Positions 21,978 to 33,745 of a DNA stretch of 64,000 nt are shown piece after piece. The position numbers and the translations under genes are program-made. This stretch comes from Nematopogon swammerdamellus (Eukaryota; Arthropoda; Insecta; Lepidoptera; Adelidae), in the NCBI GenBank assembly GCA_946902875.1, contig OX336345.1, positions 17,329,395 to 17,393,394 of the forward strand. The letters are read 5' to 3'. Each line of letters starts with the position of its first letter. Position 1 is the first letter of the stretch. The notes beneath the pieces were generated by a model. It was not told the origin of the DNA. It made no database searches and saw only the letters and a list, made by a program, of their open reading frames with translations.

Positions 21978-22653
21978 ATGGATAAAATTGGTCACCGATA
22001 AGTGATTCAATATTTTCTTCTGAAAGGTCTGAATTCAACTAATATCAAAGATGAGCTGGATTCAACTCTGGGGGAGTCTGCTCCATCGTTTACGATAGTA
22101 AAATATTGGGTGGCAGAGTTCAAACAAGGTTGTACCATCTGCCAAGACGAACATCGCAGTGGTCGGCCAAACGAAGTGACCACGCCAGAAATTGTGAAGA
22201 AAATCGATAAAATAGTATTGGATGACCGTCGGTTGAAAGTGCGCGAGTTAGCAGATATGGTAGGCATTTCAAAAAGTGCTGTACATCGCATATTGACTGA
22301 AAATTTGGGCACGAGAAAGCTGTGCGCAAGATGGGTGCCGCGTTTACTCACAATGGAACAAAAACAACTTCGTGAGGATGTTTCAGTCGAGTGTTTTACA
22401 ATAATAAAGCGGAATTTTTGCGCCGATTCGTAACAATGGACGAGACCATGGGTTCATCATTTCACACCTGAGACCTTGAAACTTGAAAAAATGGCTCGGA
22501 GGTAAAAGATTTACAAACAATAAAGAGGTAGAGTCGGCAGTTGAGGGCTACTTTGAGGAGCTCGACGGTTCTCGCTATAAACATGGTATCGAAGCTATTG
22601 AACATCGCTGGGAAAAGTGTATCGAGCTAAAAGGAGACTACGTTGAGAAATAA
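21978..22653 (+). pseudogene. Mariner transposase pseudogene
   Basis: The frame starts ATG GAT AAA ATT at 21978, meets TAA after seven codons (21999-22001), then stays open to 22433. That part shows the two helix-turn-helix DNA-binding regions of mariner transposases, with RSGRPNEVTTPEIVKKID and LADMVGISKSAVHRIL. The frame then breaks. A remnant of the first catalytic motif (TMDET, about 22435-22449) survives, but the rest of the catalytic core with the other acidic residues is deleted. The C-terminal part resumes near 22485 (KRFTNNKEVESAVEGYF...HRWEKCIELKGDYVEK) and ends at 22651-22653. Known mariner proteins are about 345 residues. This copy lacks roughly a third and cannot be active. Confidence 0.9.
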
Positions 22654-22719
22654 AGGTAGTTTTTAAATTATTTTTTTTCGTTTTCTTTGTTAGGCCGGGT
22701 ACTTCTGGGACCACCCTCG

Positions 22720-23155
22720 TAGATGTATCTCTCTATCTATATAATTTATAGGATAAGAGTGACCAATAAGCTGTAACAACTGTGTGAATGCACTACGCAA
22801 GCGTTCAGTCCCGTTCGGTACATATTCACATGTAAAGCTTCACGGTAGGGTCGTTTTAAAGCGGTTCTCAAAGCGGTGCAGTAATGGCGACGCGACGCGA
22901 CGTGGGCAGCCTCGGCAATGGCCCAAGGCAACACACTTGGCAGTTATTTGCGTGACTGAAGACACTTTTAGCAAACATAACATGACCTAAATCTTGTAAG
23001 AAAAAAAAAATTGTATCCTTGAGATAATTGTAATAATTATGCTATATAGGTAGGTACTTGCACATAGGTACATATATTATGTGTATGGCTAAAACTGTAA
23101 AGATTGAGCAAGAAATGAAAAAAAATTAAATACCAAGATCGCAGCGCACGAACGC
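22720..23155. other. Unassigned sequence
   Basis: No gene is supported between the mariner and the next SINE. Confidence 0.35.
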
Positions 23156-23420
23156 GGCGGGAGGCCGAGTGGTTTGGTCATCGGCTTCTCATGCGAGAGG
23201 TCCGAGGTTCGAATCCGGTCGGCGTGTACCAATGAGTTTTTTCTGACGAAAAAAATTTACGCGCACACCTGCACCTGCTGCTTCACCGTTCGGAACTGGT
23301 GTAAAACTGTAGGTCTTTTCCCTTGCCCCTTACTAGGTGGTAGGCTCAAATTGTAGCTGACTGTGTTGGTACCACCGTATAAGATGTACGATGGCTATTT
23401 AAATAGTTTATAAACTTATA
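23156..23420 (+). repeat. tRNA-derived SINE
   Basis: The head has A-box-like GGCCGAGTGGTTTGG (23163) and a perfect-looking B box GAGGTTCGAATCCGG (about 23204). Then come CACCTGCACCTGCTGCTTCA and a body piece TTACTAGGTGGTAGGCTCAA / TTGGTACCACCGTA that is shared with the A-tailed SINE. The leucine/serine-like GGTCCGAGG word suggests a tRNA parent, but there is no intact acceptor stem, so it is not a tRNA gene. Confidence 0.75.
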
Positions 23421-23849
23421 AAACCGGTAATGTAATAATCTGTCTAAGCAAAATAAAGTACGAAACTCCTAGGTATCGTCCGAGTATGAAATGATAATCT
23501 CGAATAGATATTTTATCTGGTAGCTCGCAATTCTACCTGCCCGAATTAATTAAGTTTCAAAATTCGTTTATCTTCAGCAAACAGCTTTTATCCATTTTTG
23601 CGAAATTCCAACGCGATATTAATTACATTTTGCGATTAAGGGACCCTCATCACGATGAGGTTCGGGGCCCGACTGCGTACCGAGCGATCGTCGATATCTA
23701 CTCGTAGCGCGCGAATGAGAGCTGGCAAAATTGTTGGTAGGATGGCCATTTTAACTCTAACGTAGGTATTTACTCTTACAGCTGCTATGGACAAAGATGG
23801 TAAGCACTGTTGAAGAACCAATGCTATCGAATTTTACACCGATTTCGGA
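23421..23849. other. Unassigned sequence
   Basis: No gene or named repeat is seen. Confidence 0.35.
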
Positions 23850-23920
23850 CGGTGTTGACGCAGCAGGTGTAGGTGTGCAGGTAATGTTTTCGTTTAAATA
23901 AACTCATTGGTGCATGTCGA
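23850..23920 (-). repeat. tRNA-SINE middle fragment
   Basis: CAGCAGGTGTAGGTGTGCAG and AAACTCATTGGT are the reverse complement of 23228-23285 in the tRNA-derived SINE. Only the middle is left. Confidence 0.5.
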
Positions 23921-24002
23921 GGCAGAATAAAATTAAACTTTTAAGAGATCAAGAGTCTAAGCCAAGAACGCGCCATCCACCCACCGCTTGGGCACTGCTT
24001 AA

Positions 24003-24356
24003 GACGAGACGGAAGTTAACTTTCTCCATACAAAATCGTCTTTCGTGGTTTATGTTTTTACCCCCTAAACCTTATCAGATTTTTACAATTTTTGTTGTAA
24101 TAAGGACAGTCAAATCTACATTTCTGTCTTTTTTAAATATCTAAAGCTTAATGAGCTTCATGACATAAAAAAATTAAAAATTCCTTTTTTTTCGGTCGAA
24201 ATACAAATTTTTAGCTCCGGTGTTATAATTTCATCTAAACAAAAACGAAAAAGACAGGAACGTAGATTAGACTGTCCTTAAGACAAGAAAAACAATTTGT
24301 AAAAATCGAATAACGAGAGACGATTTTGCATGGAGAAAGTTAACCTCCGTCTCGTC
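24003..24356. mobile_element. TTAA-flanked MITE
   Basis: The inverted ends GACGAGACGGAAGTTAACTT / TCTCCATACAAAATCGTCT (left) and their reverse complement (24320-24356) are flanked by TTAA (23999-24002 and 24357-24360). Inner halves also pair loosely (GACAGTCAAATCTACATT / GAACGTAGATTAGACTGTC). The TTAA target fits a piggyBac-related MITE. A related half-copy lies at 38352-38540. Confidence 0.65.
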
Positions 24357-24395
24357 TTAAATACCAGGTTGACCGTTTACCGATAGTGCAACAAA

Positions 24396-24800
24396 ATATA
24401 ATACAGTCCTAGACACCTTCTCAACTTGTGTATCCGATACATCTTTGGTTTGCGCAAGTTTGATCATATATCAGATTTTCGAAATCGTTTGCAGTGGCTC
24501 GATATCCGCCTTCGCAGGAATAGTCATGTCTTATCACTTCTCTACTGCACATTGTTTAACCCCAATGCTCCTAAATACCTAAGTCATCGTTTTTCCTTTC
24601 TCAGCTCCCACGGGCTATCGCTAAGGTCAAATGATAACTTGGTGCTGACTATTCCTTCCCATTCTACTACATCATATTCCGACCCATTCACGATACATGC
24701 AGCTCGTCTGTGGAATCAGCTCCCTGTCAATCTCCGTCTCTCTTCTTCCATTCACACATTCAAAATACTTTTAAAGAAGCACTTTTTGTCAACTTAATTT
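24396..24800 (+). pseudogene. Non-LTR retrotransposon reverse transcriptase, C-terminal fragment
   Basis: The open frame at 24426-24797 encodes 123 residues with YIFGLRKFDHISDF, RRNSHVLSLLYCTLFNPN and AARLWNQLPVNLRLSSSIHT, ending KILLKKHFLST. This order (arginine-rich 'FGLR', a loop, 'RLWNxLP', basic end) is the usual C-terminal tail downstream of the reverse transcriptase in jockey/CR1-like LINEs. Endonuclease and catalytic domains are missing, so it is a 5'-truncated insertion. The exact clade cannot be told from this piece. Confidence 0.75.
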
Positions 24801-25409
24801 TTCTGATCCAAAAGTATGTCTCTCACACCGAGCATACCTACCGAGCATACCTACGGGAGTGGCAACCGTCGAGCGCTAATATATAGGAAAATTAGCCGCG
24901 TGTTAGAGCATTTGCACTAACATATAGCGCTGCTGCGGGATCGACCGTCAGTGCGCTCGCGACTTGGGAACGAAGAACACGTATATGTGCACTACGCAAA
25001 ATGGCGATTTGTGCAGTTCGTGCGTGTCGAAAGAGCTCAAGATAATCAGGAATGACAAAAGATTGCGTAACCTTTCATAATTAGGTCATTTTAATGATAA
25101 TACAATGCTTAAAGCGTGTAAAATACAAAAAATCCGCGAGTTAGGAGCACGACTGCGCGCCATACCGGGCGCGTACACATGATAGGCAAATTTGACAGAC
25201 TGGAAAGAAATTTGAAATCAATTATTGTATATGGGTGTTGTTAGTTTTTTTATGGCAATGACATGGATGAATTCAATTTATAATATGTATTGTTATTATT
25301 TCTTTAATATTACATTTTCTATTTTTTATAATTATAAAACAAATATACCTATACAAAACTAATATATTGTATATTATGTATTATTATATAATAAGTATTA
25401 TTATTATAA
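24801..25409. other. Unassigned sequence left of the satellite element
   Basis: A short duplication of ACCGAGCATACCTAC lies near 24828-24852. The last 200 bases are extremely AT-rich. No gene is supported. Confidence 0.4.
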
Positions 25410-25535
25410 GTGATAGGAATAGGTAGGACTTATTTACCTAAACTTCGAGGAACAGAGTAAAAAATTGGAGACTTCCTTACGACAATATTTTTTTCCGGTT
25501 TAATAATATTCATGGTGTTATAATTTCGCGATTTA

Positions 25536-26575
25536 AAAAAAGTGGCCGCCATTTTGAACTTTTTAGTAACTGGACAGATTGCTTTCAAAATCGACATCTG
25601 GGTGTCAGTGTGGACTCTGAATACGAATCTGTAGTCAAATTTAAAAAAAGTTGCCGCCATTTTGAAATTTTTAGTTACTGGACCGATTGCTTTCAAAATC
25701 GATATATGGGTGTCTATGTAGGCTCTGAACACGAATCCGTTGTCAAAATTTAAAAAAGTGACCGCAATTTTGAACTTTTTAGTTACTGGACCGATTACTT
25801 TCAAAATCGATATCTGGGTGTCTGTGTGGGCTCTGAATACGAATCTGTAGACAAAATAAAAAAAAAAATTGCCGCCATTTTGAACTTTTAGTTACTGGAC
25901 CGATTGCTTTCAAAATCGATATCTGGGTGTCTGTATGGGCTCTGAATACGAATCTGTAGTCAAAATTTAAAAAAAGTGGCCGTCATTTTGAACTTTTTAG
26001 TTACTGGATCGATTGCTTTCAAAATCGATATATGGGTGTCTATGTAGGCTCTGAATACGAATCCGTTGTCAAAATTTAAAAAAGTGACCGCTATTTTGAA
26101 CTTTTTAGTTACTAGACCGATTACTTTCAAAATCGATATCTGGGTGTCTGTGTGGGCTCTGAATACGAATCTGTAATCAAAATGAAAAAAAGTGGCCGCC
26201 ATTTTGAACTTTTTAGTTACTGGACAGATTGCTTTCAAAATCGATATCTGGGTGTATGTGGGGGCTCTGAATACGAATCTGTAGTAAAAATAAAAAAAAG
26301 TGGCCGCCATTTTGAACTTTTTAGTTACTGGACCGATTGCTTTCAAAATTGATATCTGGGTATCTGTGTGGGCTCTGAATACTAATCTGTAGTCAAAATA
26401 AAAAAAAGTGGCCGCTATTTTGAACTTTTTAGTTACTGGACCGATTGCTTTCAAAATCGATATCTGGGTGTCTGTGTGGGCTCTAAATACGAAGGCGTTG
26501 TCAAAATTTAAAAAAAGTGGCCGCCATTTTGAACGTTTTAGTTACCGGAGCGATTGCTTTCAAAATCGATATCAT
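25536..26575 (+). repeat. 109-bp satellite array, forward, about 9-10 copies
   Basis: Unit words: GTGGCCGCCATTTTGAACTT, TTAGTTACTGGACCGATTGC, TTTCAAAATCGATATCTGGG, TGTCTGTGTGGGCTCTGAAT. Spacing is about 109 bp. Copies here are fairly diverged (CACGAATCC, GTCTATGTAGG variants). The 70- to 164-residue frames in the array arise because one or two units happen to stay open. They shift frame with every unit. Confidence 0.9.
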
Positions 26576-26599
26576 ATTTTTTATGTTAACTACATATTG

Positions 26600-28640
26600 T
26601 TATTCAGAGCCCACACAGACATGTAGATATGGGTTTTGAAAGTAATCAGCCCAGTAACTAAAATTTCAAAATGGCGGCCACTTTTTTAAGGTTTGACAAC
26701 GGATTCGTATTCAGAGCCCACACAGACAAACAAATATCGATTTTGAAAGCAATCGGTCCAGTAACTAAAAAGTTCAAAATGGCGGCCACTTTTTTTAATT
26801 TTTTACTACAGATTCGTATTCAGAGCCCACACATACACCCAGATATCGATTTTGAAAGCAATCGGTCTAGTAACTAAAAAGTTCAAAATGGCGGCCACTC
26901 TTTTTAAATTTTGACAACGGATTCGTATTCAGAGCCCACACAGACACCCAGATATCGATTTTGAAAGCAATCGGTCCAGTAACTAAAAAGTTCAAAATGA
27001 CGGCCACTTTTTTTAAATGTTTACTACAGATTCGTATTCAGAGCCCACACATACACCCAGATATCGATTTTGAAAGTAATCGGTCCAGTAACTAAAAAGT
27101 TCAAAATGGCGGCCACTTTTTTTAAATTTTGACAACGGATTCGTATTCAGAGCCCACACAGACACCCAGATATCGATTTTGAAAGCAATCGGTCCAGTAA
27201 CTAAAAAGTTCAAAATGGCGGCCACTTTTTTTAAATGTTTACTACAGATTCGTATTCAGAGCCCACACATACACCCAGATATCGATTTTGAAAGTAATCG
27301 GTCCAGTAACTAAAAAGTTCAAAATGGCGGCCACTTTTTTAAATTTTGACAACGGATGCATATTCAGAGCCCACACAGACACCCAGATATCGATTTTGAA
27401 AGCAATCGGTCCAGTAACTAAAAAGTTCAAAATGGCGGCCACTTTTTTTAATTTTTTACTACAGATTCGTATTCAGAGCCCACACATACACCCAGATATC
27501 GATTTTGAAAGCAATCGGTCCAGTAACTAAAAAGTTCAAAATGGCGGCCACTCTTTTTAAATTTTGACAACGGATTCGTATTCAGAGCCCACACAGACAC
27601 CCAGATATCGATTTTGAAAGCAATCGGTCCAGTATTTAAAAAGTTCAAAATGACGGCCACTTTTTTTAAATGTTTACTACAGATTCGTATTCAGAGCCCA
27701 CACATACACCCAGATATCGATTTTGAAAGTAATCGGTCCAGTAACTAAAAAGTTCAAAATGGCGGCCACTTTTTTTAAATTTTGACAACGGATTCGTATT
27801 CAGAGCCCACACAGACACCCAGATATCGATTTTGAAAGCAATCGGTCCAGTAACTAAAAAGTTCAAAATGGCGGCCACTTTTTTTTAATGTTTACTACAG
27901 ATTCGTATTCAGAGCCCACACATACACCCAGATATCGATTTTGAAAGTAATCGGTCCAGTAACTAAAAAGTTCAAAATGGCGGCCACTTTTTTTAAATTT
28001 TGACAACGGATTCGTATTCAGAGCCCACACAGACACCCAGATATCGATTTTGAAAGCAATCGGTCCAGTAACTAAAAAGTTCAAAATGGCGGCCACTTTT
28101 TTTAAATGTTTACTACAGATTCGTATTCAGAGCCCACACATACACCCAGATATCGATTTTGAAAGCAATCGGTCCAGTAACTAAACAGTTCAAAATGGCG
28201 GTCACTTTTTAAATTTTGACAACCGATTCGTATTCAGAGCCTACATAGTCACCCAGATATAGATTTTGAAAGAAATCGGTCCAGTAACTAAAAAGTTCAA
28301 AATGGCGGCCACTTTTTTTAAATTTTGACAACGGATTCGTATTCAGAGCCTACACAGACACCCAGATATCGATTTTGAAAGCAATCGGTTCAGTAACTAA
28401 AAAGTTCAAAATGGCGGCCACTTTTTTTAAATGTTTACTACAGATTCGTATTCAGAGCCCACGCATACACCCAGATATCGATTTTGAAAGCAATCGGTCC
28501 AGTAACTAAAAAGTTCAAAATGGCGGCCACTTTTTTAAATTTTTACTACAGATTCGTATTCAGAGCCCACACTGACACCCAGATATCGATTTTGAAAGCA
28601 ATCGGTCCAGTAACTAAAAAGTTCAAAATGGTGGCCACTT
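26600..28640 (-). repeat. 109-bp satellite array, reverse, about 19 copies
   Basis: Same unit on the minus strand. Two variants alternate: one with TTTGACAACGGATTCG and CACACAGACACCC, the other with TTTACTACAGATTCG and CACACATACACCC, giving a 218-bp dimer. Rarer marks (ACTCTTTTTAAATTTTGAC at 26897 and 27549; AAAATGACGGCCAC near 26994 and 27648) recur about 654 bp apart, which is six units. Confidence 0.9.
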
Positions 28641-28943
28641 TTTTCAAATCGCGAAATTAAAACACCATGAATATTATTAAACCGGAAAAAAATATTGCCT
28701 TAAGGAAGTCTCCAATCTTTTACTCTGTTCCTCGAAATTTAGGTAAATAAGCCCTACTTATTCCTATCACTGACTATTAGTACAACTTTTCAAAAATATT
28801 AAAACAACAGTCTTGTTTAATTTTTCAATATTTTTTTTGGATTCAAACAGTAATATTCGTTCAGTAAACTATTTGAAATAATATTACAAATAACAATTTC
28901 AAAATTCACAAATATACCGCACCATCATTGTCCGTCAGACTGG

Positions 28944-29379
28944 CATTCGTAGTGATCCCGTCAAGTTGCCGTCAAGCAAGGCTTCCGATTGGTCGGACGG
29001 TCGGCTCTTACTACCAGATACCCGAGCCAAGCCAGCGATAACAAACCTGTCGCTCGCCTTGCTCGCTCTGTCTCTCTCCATATCGCGGGGCGCGATATGG
29101 GTAACGGAGATAGACAAGTCACGTCATAAAAGATTAAATTCCGATTTCGATTTTCGTAGTAGTAGGGATTTTTGGCTAGCCGTGCTCCGATACAAACGCA
29201 GTAGCGTTGCGTCTCCCGTAGGTATTCTCCTTGGTCTCTCATGTTCAGAGTTAATATATATGATATGTAAAAACTAAGTATATTTAGTCTATCTTATGTA
29301 TATATCTGGTATATAGGTATAGTATTTAATTATTCATATTTAAGTTTATCTATCTTTTGTATTCCCGTACATCTGTCAT
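28944..29379. other. Unassigned sequence between satellite element and Helitron
   Basis: GC content is higher than in the neighbours at 28945-29120, with the inverted word ATATCGCGGGGCGCGATAT at 29079-29097. The overlapping frames on both strands have no recognisable domain. Confidence 0.4.
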
Positions 29380-29505
29380 ACCATAATATTTAAATTTCTC
29401 TTTCCGCCACTCACCTAGCAGTTATCATACCCCAAAGGTACCCTGTTAGAAGCCCATATTCGATTTGAGTGCAATAAATATATACAATACAATACAATAC
29501 CTATG
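29380..29505 (+). repeat. LINE-like 3' tail with AATAC repeat
   Basis: GTACCCTGTTAGAAGCCCAT and GAGTGCAATAAATATATAC are followed by a short ACAAT/AATAC run (29480-29501). An AATAAA signal followed by a microsatellite tail fits a truncated non-LTR insertion. Confidence 0.4.
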
Positions 29506-29529
29506 CCATTGTAACAATACACAAATCCG

Positions 29530-29870
29530 CCAACACCTTTTACAGCATCCAAGGAGTTAATCCGAGGGGTTAGCCACTCCGAAATAAATTGTACACAGGT
29601 TGTCGGTGAACTTGGATTACAATGGATTACAAGTGTACTACAAATATTAAAGAATAATTCATAGTTGTTTAAAATGTATTGTATTATTCCTGTACTACAT
29701 AGTATTAAATGTACTACAAAGTGGAATACAGATGATTACACTGGAATATAGTGGATTACATGTTATTACAAGTGTACTACAATAATAAATAGATATCTAG
29801 TAATATTGTAGTATTCATGTACTACACAATATTATCTGCTAGTAATGTAAAATACGATATATTACATTAT
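29530..29870. repeat. Degenerate GTACTACA / GGATTACA repeats
   Basis: Short related words (GTACTACAA, GTGTACTACA, TGGATTACA, GTATTA) recur irregularly every 10-40 bases. The stretch begins after GGAGTTAATCCGAGGGGTTA. A comparable stretch with the inverse border word (AAACCCCTCGAGTTAATC) is at 37355-37695. Confidence 0.5.
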
Positions 29871-29989
29871 ATCCATACTAATATTATAAATTCGAAAGTA
29901 ACTCTGTTGTCTGTCTGTCTGTCTGTCTGTTACCTTTTCACGCCTAAACCGCTGAACAGATTTCGATAAAATATTGCATGGAGACTAAT

Positions 29990-30720
29990 TGCATCCTGAG
30001 GACGGACATAGGCTACCTTTTGTCCCAAAAAACAACCCTTAAGGGGTTGAAATAGGGGATGAAAGTTTGTATGGGGAATCCAGCATTTCTCAAGTTAGAG
30101 ATATGAAAATTCATATTTAGGCTTTTGGTATGAAATAAAGAGTTACGTGTTTCAGCGTTTTTGCTAAATCAACCCTTAAATTAAAATAGGGGATGATTTC
30201 AAAATTATATTTTAGGATTTTATAAAATTTAGTACAGAGATGAATTGCATCCTGAGGAAGGATATAGGCTACCTTTTGTCTCAAAAAACAACCCTTAAGG
30301 GGGTGAAATAGGGGATGAAACATTGTATGGGGAATCCAGCATTTCTCAAGTTAGAGATATGAAAATTCATATTTAGGCTTTTGGTATGAAATAAAGAGTT
30401 ACGTGTTTCAGCGTTTTTGCTAAATCTACCCTTAAATTAAAATAGAGGATGATTTCAAAATTATATTTAAGGATTTTATAAAATTTCGTACAGAGATGAA
30501 TTGCATCCTGAGGAAGGACATAGGCTACCATTTGTCTCAAAAAACAACCCCTAAGGGGGTGAAATGGGGGGGGGGGGGTGAAAGTTTCTATAGGAGTATC
30601 GGTTTTTTTAAAGGTAGGAACTTGAAAATCATAATTCTAGCTACTCATCATAAATACATAATTGTTTCAGGGATTTACCATTTAAAGGGGGGGGGGGGTG
30701 GGGGGGTAATTTTGGGTGAC
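29990..30720. repeat. 256-bp direct repeat in Helitron head, 3 copies
   Basis: The word ATTGCATCCTGAGGA recurs at about 29989, 30246 and 30502. Each unit includes ATAGGCTACC-TTTGTC-CAAAAAACAACC, a GGGGTGAAA motif and TTCAGCGTTTTTGCTAAATC. G-runs near 30567 and 30690 differ in length from the other Helitron copy. Confidence 0.85.
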
Positions 30721-30724
30721 AGTG

Positions 30725-33560
30725 GCCTTGCCCTTAGTTATGTTCTTTCGTTACTTAGTTACTTACTTTTTCGAGAACGTTAATCGTCTTCCTGAACGCA
30801 GCTCGGCCTTCGACCTCGCCCTTAATTACTTACTTTCTTAGAGATGGTTTATTGTATTCCAGAAAGCAGCTTAGCCTGAAGCCTCGCCGTTAGTTACTTA
30901 CTTTATTTAAAAGGTTTATCGTTTACCTAAACGCAGCTCGGCCTTCGGCCTCGCCCATAGTTACTTACTTTAATCGAGAAGGTTTTTCCTCTTCCTGAAC
31001 GCAGCTCGGCCTTCGGCCTCGCCCTCAGTTACTTACTTTCTTCGAGAAGGTTTATCCTCTTCCTGAACGCAGCTCTTCCTTCGGCTGCGCCCGTAGTTAA
31101 TTACTGTCTACGAGAATTTTTATCGTCTTCCTGAACGCAGCTCGGCCTTCGGCCTCGCCCTCAGTTGCTTACTTTCTTCGAGAAGGTTTATGGTCTTCCC
31201 GAATGTAGCTCGGCCTTCGGCCTCGCCCTTAATTACTTACTTTCTTAGAGAAGGTTTATCGTTTTCCTGAACGCAGCTCGGCCTTCGGCCTCGCCCTTAG
31301 TTACTTACTGTCTTCGAGAAGGTTTATTGTCTTCCTGAACGCAGCTCGGCCTTCGGCCTCGCCTTTTGTTACTTACTTTCTTCGAGCAGGTTTATAGTCT
31401 TCCTGAACGCAGCTCGGCCTTCGGCCTCGCCCTCAGTAACTAACTGTCTTCGAGAAGGTGTATGGTCTTCCTGAACGCAGCTCGGCCTTCGGCCTCGCCC
31501 TTAGTTACTTACATTCATCGATAAGGTTTATAGTCTTCCTGAACGCAGCTCGGCCTTCGGCCTCGCCATCAGTTACTTACTGTCTTCGAGAAGGTTTATG
31601 GTCTTCCTGAACGCAGCTCGGCCTTCGGCCTCGCCCTTAATTACTTACTTTCATTGATAAGGTTTATAGTCTTCCTGAACGAAGCTCGGCCCTCGGCCTC
31701 GCCCTTAGTTACTTACTTTCATCGATAAGGTTTATAGTCTTCCTGAACGCAGCTCGGCCTTCGGCCTCGCCCTTTGTTACTTACTTTCTTCGAGAAGGTT
31801 TATAGTCTTCCTGAACGCAACTCGGCCTTCGGCCTCGCCCTCAGTTACTTACTGTCTTCGAGAAGGTTTATGGTCTTCCTGAACGCAGCTCGGCCTTCGG
31901 CCTCGCCCTTAGTCACTTACTTTCATCGATAAGGTTTATAGTCTTCCTGAACGCAGCTCGGCCTTCGGCTTCGCCCTTAGTTACTTACTTTCATCGATAA
32001 GGTTTATAGTCTTCCTGGACGCAGTTCGGCCTTCGGCCTCGCCCTTAGTTACTTACTTTCTTCGATAAGGTTTATAGTCTTCCTGAACGCAGCTCGGCCT
32101 TCGGCCTCGCCCTCAGTTACTTACTGTCTTCGAGAAGGTTTATGGTCTTTCTGAACGCAGCCCGGCCTTCGGCTTCGCCCTTAGTTACTTACTTTCATCG
32201 ATAAGGTTTATAGTCTTCCTGAACGCAGCTCGGCCTTCGGCCTCGCCCTCAGTTACTTACTGTCTTCGAGAAGGTTTATGGTCTTCCTGAACGCAGCTCG
32301 GCCTTCGGCCTCGCCCTTAGTTACTTACTTTCATCGATAAGGTTTATAGTCTTCCTGAACGCAGCTCGGCCTTCGGCCTCGCCCTTAGTTACTTACTTTC
32401 TTCGATAAGGTTTATAGTCTTCCTGAACGCAGCTCGGCCTTCGGCCTCGCCCTCAGTTACTTACTGTCTTCGAGAAGGTTTATAGTCTTTCTGAACGCAG
32501 CTCGGCCTTCGGCTTCTCCCTTAGTTACTTACTTTCATCGATAAGGTTTATAGTCTTCCTGAACGCAGCTTGGCCTTCGGCCTCGCCCTCAGTTACTTAC
32601 TGTCTTCGAGAAGGTTTATGGTCTTCCTGAACGCAGCTCGGCCTTCGGCCTCGCCCTTAGTTACTTACTATGTTCGAAAAGGTTTATGGTTTTTCTTAAC
32701 GCAGCTCGGCCTCCGGCCTCGCCCTCAGTTGCTTACTTTCTTCAAGAAGGTTTTTGGTCTTCTTGAACGCAGCTCGACCTTCGGCCTCGCCCTTAATTGC
32801 TTACTTTCTTCGAGAAGGTTTATAGTCTTCCTGAACGCAGCTCGGCCTTCAGCCTCGCCCTTAATTACTTACATTCATCGATAAGGTTTATAGTCTTCCT
32901 GAACGCAGCTCGGCCTTCGGCCTCGCCCTTAGTTACTTACTTTCATCGATAAGGTTTATAGTCTTCCTTAACGCAGCTCGGCCTTCGGCCTCGCCCTTAG
33001 TTACTTACTTTCTTCGAGAAGGTTTATAGTCTTCCTGAACGCAGCTCGACCTTCGGCCTCGCCCTTAGTTTCTTACTATGTTCGAGAAGGTTTATGGTTT
33101 TCCTGAACGCAGCTCGGCCTTCGGCCTCGCCCTTAGTTACTTACTTTATTCGAGAAGGTTTATAGTCTTCCTGAATGCAGCTCGGCCTTCGGCCTCGCCC
33201 TCGGTTGCTTACTTTCTTCGAGAAGGTTTATGGTCTTCCTGAATGTAGCTCGGCCTTCGTCCTCGCCCTTAATTACTTACTTTCTTAGATAAGGTTTGTC
33301 GTCTTCCTGAACGCAGCTCGGCCTTCGGCCTCGCCCTCAGTTACTTATTGTCTTCGAGAAGGTTTATGGTCTTCCTGAACGCAGCTCGGCCTTCGGCCTC
33401 GCCCTCATTTACTTACTTTCTTCGAGAAGGTTTATAGTCTTCCTGAACGCAACTCGGCCTTTGGCCTCGCCCTTTGTTACTTACTTTCTTCGAAAAAGTT
33501 TATAGTCTTCCTGAACGCAGCTCGGTCTTCGGTCTCGCCCATAGTTACTTACTATCTTCT
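30725..33560. repeat. 68-bp tandem array in Helitron copy 1, about 42 units
   Basis: The consensus unit is read as TTACTTACTTTCTTCGAGAA, GGTTTATAGTCTTCCTGAAC, GCAGCTCGGCCTTCGGCCTC, GCCCTTAG. The GGCCTTCGGCC word can form a small hairpin in each unit. Two variants (CTTCGAGAAGG and CATCGATAAGG) alternate in places. Because 68 is not a multiple of 3, the 104-residue frame near 32570 is not a protein. Confidence 0.9.
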
Positions 33561-33604
33561 TTGCAATACGAATTTCACGCGAGCGGAGCCGCGGGCTCAG
33601 CTAG

Positions 33605-33745
33605 TTACGCTATATTTTCAGCAAGTTAGGATATCTTTAGATTTCATGTATTTTTTTTTGTATTTGACTTGACCTAAGACGAGGCGAGACAACACATATT
33701 ATTGAGTTTCGTACCAAAAAGGTGAAAGCTAAACTTTTATAAGTC
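33605..33745. other. Spacer between Helitron and satellite element B
   Basis: Contains TTTGACTTGACCTAAG, a possible LINE-tail remnant. Nothing else is supported. Confidence 0.35.

Larger units (their letters stand above)
21652..22719 (+). mobile_element. Degenerate mariner element
   Basis: The terminal inverted repeats share GGGTGGTCCCAGAAGTACCC (21655 onward, and its reverse complement ending at 22716). TA flanks both ends (21650-21651, 22720-22721), the Tc1/mariner target duplication. The element is about 1.07 kb, including a 145-bp MITE inserted in its 5' leader. The transposase is broken. Confidence 0.9.
25410..28943. mobile_element. Fold-back satellite element A
   Basis: Two inverted arrays of a 109-bp unit are framed by inverted end sequences. 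The left end at 25410-25535 (GTGATAGGAATAGGTAGGAC, TTCGAGGAACAGAGTAAAA, AGACTTCCTTACGACAATA, ATTCATGGTGTTATAATTTC) is mirrored at 28637-28771. The right end continues to 28943 with a further segment closing at GTCCGTCAGAC that the left end lacks. The non-palindromic centre is at about 26570-26615. Element B (33746-37260) has the same parts in the opposite orientation. No frame encodes a recognisable protein. Confidence 0.8.
29872..33604 (+). mobile_element. Non-autonomous Helitron, copy 1
   Basis: It starts TCCATACTAATATTATAAAT after an A and ends GGAGCCGCGGGCTCAGCTAG before a T. These are Helitron features: 5' TC, 3' CTAG preceded by a GC-rich inverted word, A^T target, no target duplication. 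At 3733 bp it encodes no Rep or helicase. It consists of a head with a 256-bp triplication and a long 68-bp tandem array. It is nearly identical to 54300-58035, with only scattered differences (for example ACGAAGCTCGG against ACGCAGCTCGG, and G-run lengths), so transposition is recent. Confidence 0.9.

Noticed and set aside
23156..23230. A functional tRNA gene
   Set aside because: A and B boxes are present, but no matching acceptor stem. The head continues into a SINE body shared with other copies.
29872..33604. CRISPR-like regular repeats
   Set aside because: The repeats are contiguous 68-bp units without spacers in an animal Helitron. There are no cas genes, and it is the wrong kind of organism.
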